Shown here: positions 60,968-64,000 of the stretch, piece after piece
Layout of the letters: each line of letters starts with the position of its first letter
How positions within the stretch are numbered: position 1 is the stretch's first letter
Assembly: GCA_033439765.1 (NCBI GenBank)
Contig: JAULSN010000001.1
Location: forward strand, 3,782,001-3,846,000
Source of the DNA: Lasiosphaeria ovina
Taxonomy: Eukaryota > Ascomycota > Sordariomycetes > Sordariales > Lasiosphaeriaceae
Reading direction: 5' to 3'
Length of the DNA stretch: 64,000 nucleotides
The notes under the pieces: generated by a model
Database searches by the model: none
What the model was told of the DNA's origin: nothing
What the model saw: only the letters and a program-made list of their open reading frames with translations
Program-made: the position numbers and the translations under genes

Positions 60968-62599
60968 TTACTCCTTCCCGCCTAATTTGTAATAGTTTGC
61001 TGCTTCCTGGCCAACGGCCCACGAACTGCTATCCCCAAAACCTGTGAGAGGCGACCGTGACGGCGAATCGCTAGAGACCACAGCGGGAAGCTCAGCGGCA
61101 GGTTTATCAACAGCAGATCTAAAAACCACCATATACACTGTCAGTGTCTTTCCGTCGAATAGGGCTTATTCACTTTCTCGTCCCTTTCCGTTTGCCTCCT
61201 GTGGAAGGATAGGGGTGGAAAACAACACTCACGTATGACCTGGCATCTCGCCCACCGGGGAACCTGGCCCTCCGGGAAACGCTTTACCCTGGTAGTCGCT
61301 GAAGCGGTACTGCGAGCCGGGGTTCATGGGCGGCGGCGACGACGACGGGACCGGGGGCCCGTACTGGGGGGGCGCCGGCCCAAAGGACGCGCAGCCAGAG
61401 AAGGTCGACAGCGATGCCAAGCCGGGGCTCCCCGGAGGGTGGCCGCCGTTGCAGTAATTGTTGACCTCGCGCATGGGGGCTGCCGACTGGTGCTCCGCAG
61501 CCTTGTGTTGGAGGCCCCCTCTCCGGCCGAACAGGTATATCAGACAAGCTCCCAGCAGCGCGATGGCTGCTGCAGCTACGGCGATCCCGGCGATGGCTCC
61601 CTGGCTGAGGCCCGAGGACTCTCCCCCTGAGCCTGCGCCCTGGCCTTGGCTTGTCACTTGTGGCGTTACAGTAGACCCGACGACGGCCGGTGGGGTTGAA
61701 GCTGTAGTAGGAGTTGAGGCCGAGACTGATTTGGACGTTCCTTCTGAGGGGAAGGGCTCGCCCGGCGCGAAATGCTGAGAGGAGTTCTTGGCATATTGCT
61801 CCTGTACGTCCAGAGTCTCGTTGTCGGTGGGGTTGATGACCCCTACCATGCCGTTTCCGTTGCAGGATGATGGAGCTGCACAGTAAAACCAGATGGGATT
61901 CGTGTCGTTGACCTCGATTTCGTAGGAGGGAGGCTACCGGCGTGGCGTTGGTGACAGAGTTAGCAAAGTTGTGTTTTGCTTCCAACTCCAGGCTCCGTTT
62001 TCGACAACTGTCTACGCATATATGGGCGTGTGAAGGAAGCTGCGCATGTACTCACGTTATCAGAGATCACCTGTGGTGATATGGTACCGGAATAGAATCC
62101 TATCTTGTTGGCACCAGTGTATTCGTACGGAATGCATGCATATTTGTATTCTGCGCGAGCGACACTGTGACCCCCGGGATAAAAGTTGAATCCTAGCGGA
62201 CGCCGGCTGTCAGTACAGAAAGCCGAGCTCGGTGGTTGGGCGTGAAGCCCCCAGTGATAATGGTGTACTCTGGGCAATAGAGAAGCAACATACTGATTGT
62301 ATCCCCGACAAATGCCGTTGTCGAATTGGGGGTGAACACATTGTTTTCCTGTATATCTCAGTCAGTCTGACATTCCACGGGCGAAGCTAGGATATGATGT
62401 CCGAACGTACCGCCCCGACTGCTATCAAGATCGTCTCGGGTCCCGCTTGAGTCGATGTCGATGGTGGGTTGCTAGGTTCAGTTGGGGCGGACGTGGCCGT
62501 GGTCGTGGCGTGGTTGTCGTCACCGTCTACATAACTCCGAGCTAGCACCCCGGCCGAAATAACACCAATAACCACGCTTAGTAGACAAACAGGATGCAT
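60968..62599 (-). CDS. Membrane-anchored cupredoxin-like serine-rich glycoprotein
   Basis: Minus-strand exons 62599-62411, 62348-62294, 62192-62056, 61933-61233 and 61118-60968 give 410 aa. Residues 1-20 (MHPVCLLSVVIGVISAGVLA) form a signal peptide, followed by a Thr/Ser/Pro-rich stretch. The cupredoxin-like domain spans residues about 60-170: FYPGGHSVARAEY, ACIPYEY, IGFYSG, NPIWFYCAAPSSC and NGMVGVINP. A Ser/Thr-rich stalk follows, then a membrane helix (AIAGIAVAAAAIALLGACLIYLF) near residue 250 and a basic RRGG stop, with a Pro/Gly/Ser-rich cytosolic tail of about 130 residues. His and Cys ligand positions of blue-copper folds are present (GGHS, FYCA), but the usual second His (normally just before the Cys of the xHCxxGM motif) appears as Ser in PSSCNGNGM. 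Copper binding is therefore doubtful. The fold and layout resemble fungal wall or plasma-membrane proteins. Confidence 0.85.
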
Positions 62600-64000
62600 A
62601 TTGTGACAATAGCCGACGTGCCTTGATTTTCGCCCGTTGTGCTCTCTTCTTGTTGTACACGATATAAAGATGCTGGGGTGCGGAACCAAGACAGCACCTG
62701 GGGCGGGAGAAAAGGGGAAGAGATCCAGTTCTCAAGACACTGGAGGGTGTATGGGGGCGGGCCAGCCAGATATCAACTACTAGAATTTCTACAATTTCGA
62801 CCGACAAGTGACATGAACAGGGGGAGGCGGACCAAGGCTGGGTCGGTATAAGGCGTGCGAGCAAGACAGCTTGCTGGGCGAGTGTAGGCGCACAGCCGGC
62901 TGCGGGAAGGCACACTAAGATCTGTAGTAAGATGAACGGGCCGGCAGTGGCGGAGGCCGATAGACCACTGAGACGGCGTAGTATATTCCTACTCCAAAGA
63001 CTGGCTTTGTGCGCTCACATCCATATACTGGAAACATTGTGTTATGGCGTGTCATACTCTGGCCACCCCCGGGACAGTCTGGAGTCGTGGGACTTGAAGA
63101 CTATCAGTTCCACCGTTGCCCGAGGAAGAGGAAAACATTCGAGAAGAGCATAATGTCGGAAGTCATCGGCTGGATCGACAAGTATTTAGTTATGTTGTCT
63201 GTGTTGTCGGCATATTCTCCTTCGAGGCGGAAGGGGGACGAGGGACGTCCGACTGGGTACTGGATATGAGGTCCAGTCCCTACCTCAATACTTACTGCAC
63301 AGTACTTGTCCCTAGACCTCGAAAGAAGGACCGTTGCAGATCTCCATGTGTTTTGGTCGCCTGCGGCTCTTCTTTCGTGTCCTGTGTATAACCCATGATA
63401 TCTTGAGAGGTGACCCGACTCTGAGCAACCCACCGCCTCCTTACGTTTCCACATATAAAACTACACCCAAGTAGTTTGGTGAAAAGATTAGCAAAACTCA
63501 ATTGCCATCGCCCGTGTGAATTCTTGCGCCCTATCCCCCAGGTGTGGACACCAGTCGCATGCACTTGACCAAGGCACCTCATTTTATACCTGCGCAGCGG
63601 TTGATGTCCTTTGTATCCTGTAGAGACACCTCGTTCTCCAACCACATTCAAGCACAGTTCATTTTTGCGCTCAAGTGGCTCAGCACTTTGTCTTATGCGG
63701 TTGGAAACGAAAATATGTCATGTGCGCTCCAAAATGCTACATATCGCCTTGCCAGTCCAGATTGTGTGACCACGCTCAAATGGCGAAGCCTCGTGGCTTA
63801 ACATTCCCAGTCGTAAAGCGGTCTGTTCATGTGGCACGGCATACAGTAGAATAACAAGTCCGTGCGACTACATGACGACTCCACGCGCGTAAGGAGAGTT
63901 GCCGAACTTTGACACAGCCTACGTGTGTATCTTGGTTGCCACTATTGCATCTTGGTCTTGTCTCGCTTTGAACCCCACGATTTGGGTAGGATCCCGCTCT
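62600..64000. other. Upstream and terminal region without a supported gene
   Basis: 1.4 kb to the window end. It should include the promoter of the cupredoxin-like gene at 62600-62900. Short open frames at 63000-63800 lack features or consistent exon structure. Confidence 0.45.

Overview
This window looks like nuclear DNA from a filamentous ascomycete (Pezizomycotina, most likely a Sordariomycete). Genes carry short spliceosomal introns of 53 to 162 bp with GTRNGY-type donors, CTAAC/CTGAC-like branch points and CAG/TAG acceptors. Intergenic DNA is long and GC-rich, there is no operon structure, and typically fungal families are present (Zn2Cys6 factor, KP4-like protein, DUF2406, DUF3669, Fun30). 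Stop codons in a dead transposase fit repeat-induced point mutation (RIP), which also points to this group. No tRNA, rRNA, CRISPR array or bacterial-type feature was seen. Species cannot be named from the sequence.

Layout. 1-4.0 kb: empty upstream DNA, then nab2 (poly(A)-RNA-binding CCCH protein). 4.9-8.3 kb: an accessory patch with a short orphan ORF, a RIP-damaged Tc1-type transposase, a ~58-bp tandem repeat and an unknown gene with a frame break and a C-terminal repeat. 8.6-12.5 kb: protoporphyrinogen oxidase, then a phosphotransferase-like gene with one internal TGA. 13.6-21 kb (minus strand): Mediator subunit MED14 (one apparent frame break) and glucose-6-phosphate dehydrogenase. 22.4-24.3 kb: a tentative membrane protein and ribosomal protein eL33 with a 10-nt exon. 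24.3-29.3 kb: a 5-kb stretch with no gene I can support. 29.3-36.1 kb: DUF2406 protein, VMA21, and a Fun30-type SNF2 ATPase. 36.9-37.3 kb: a KP4-like domain with a broken leader. 39.7-41.9 kb: a patatin-like protein that seems to lack its catalytic residues. 45.9-49.0 kb: a small protein with two Atg8-interacting-like motifs and a secreted SGNH hydrolase. 49.6-57.4 kb: ERB1 (nine exons), a Zn2Cys6 factor and the ER cargo receptor ERV29/SURF4. 59-62.6 kb: a DUF3669 pseudogene and a membrane-anchored cupredoxin-like glycoprotein.

Most complete genes are conserved housekeeping functions (mRNA export, transcription, chromatin, ribosome synthesis, haem, NADPH, V-ATPase assembly, secretion). They are not functionally clustered. 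The accessory content lies between them. A recurring oddity is that several otherwise well-preserved genes each have a single lesion (one stop or one-base shift). That pattern may be real decay or base-level assembly error, and it should be settled before interpreting any of them.
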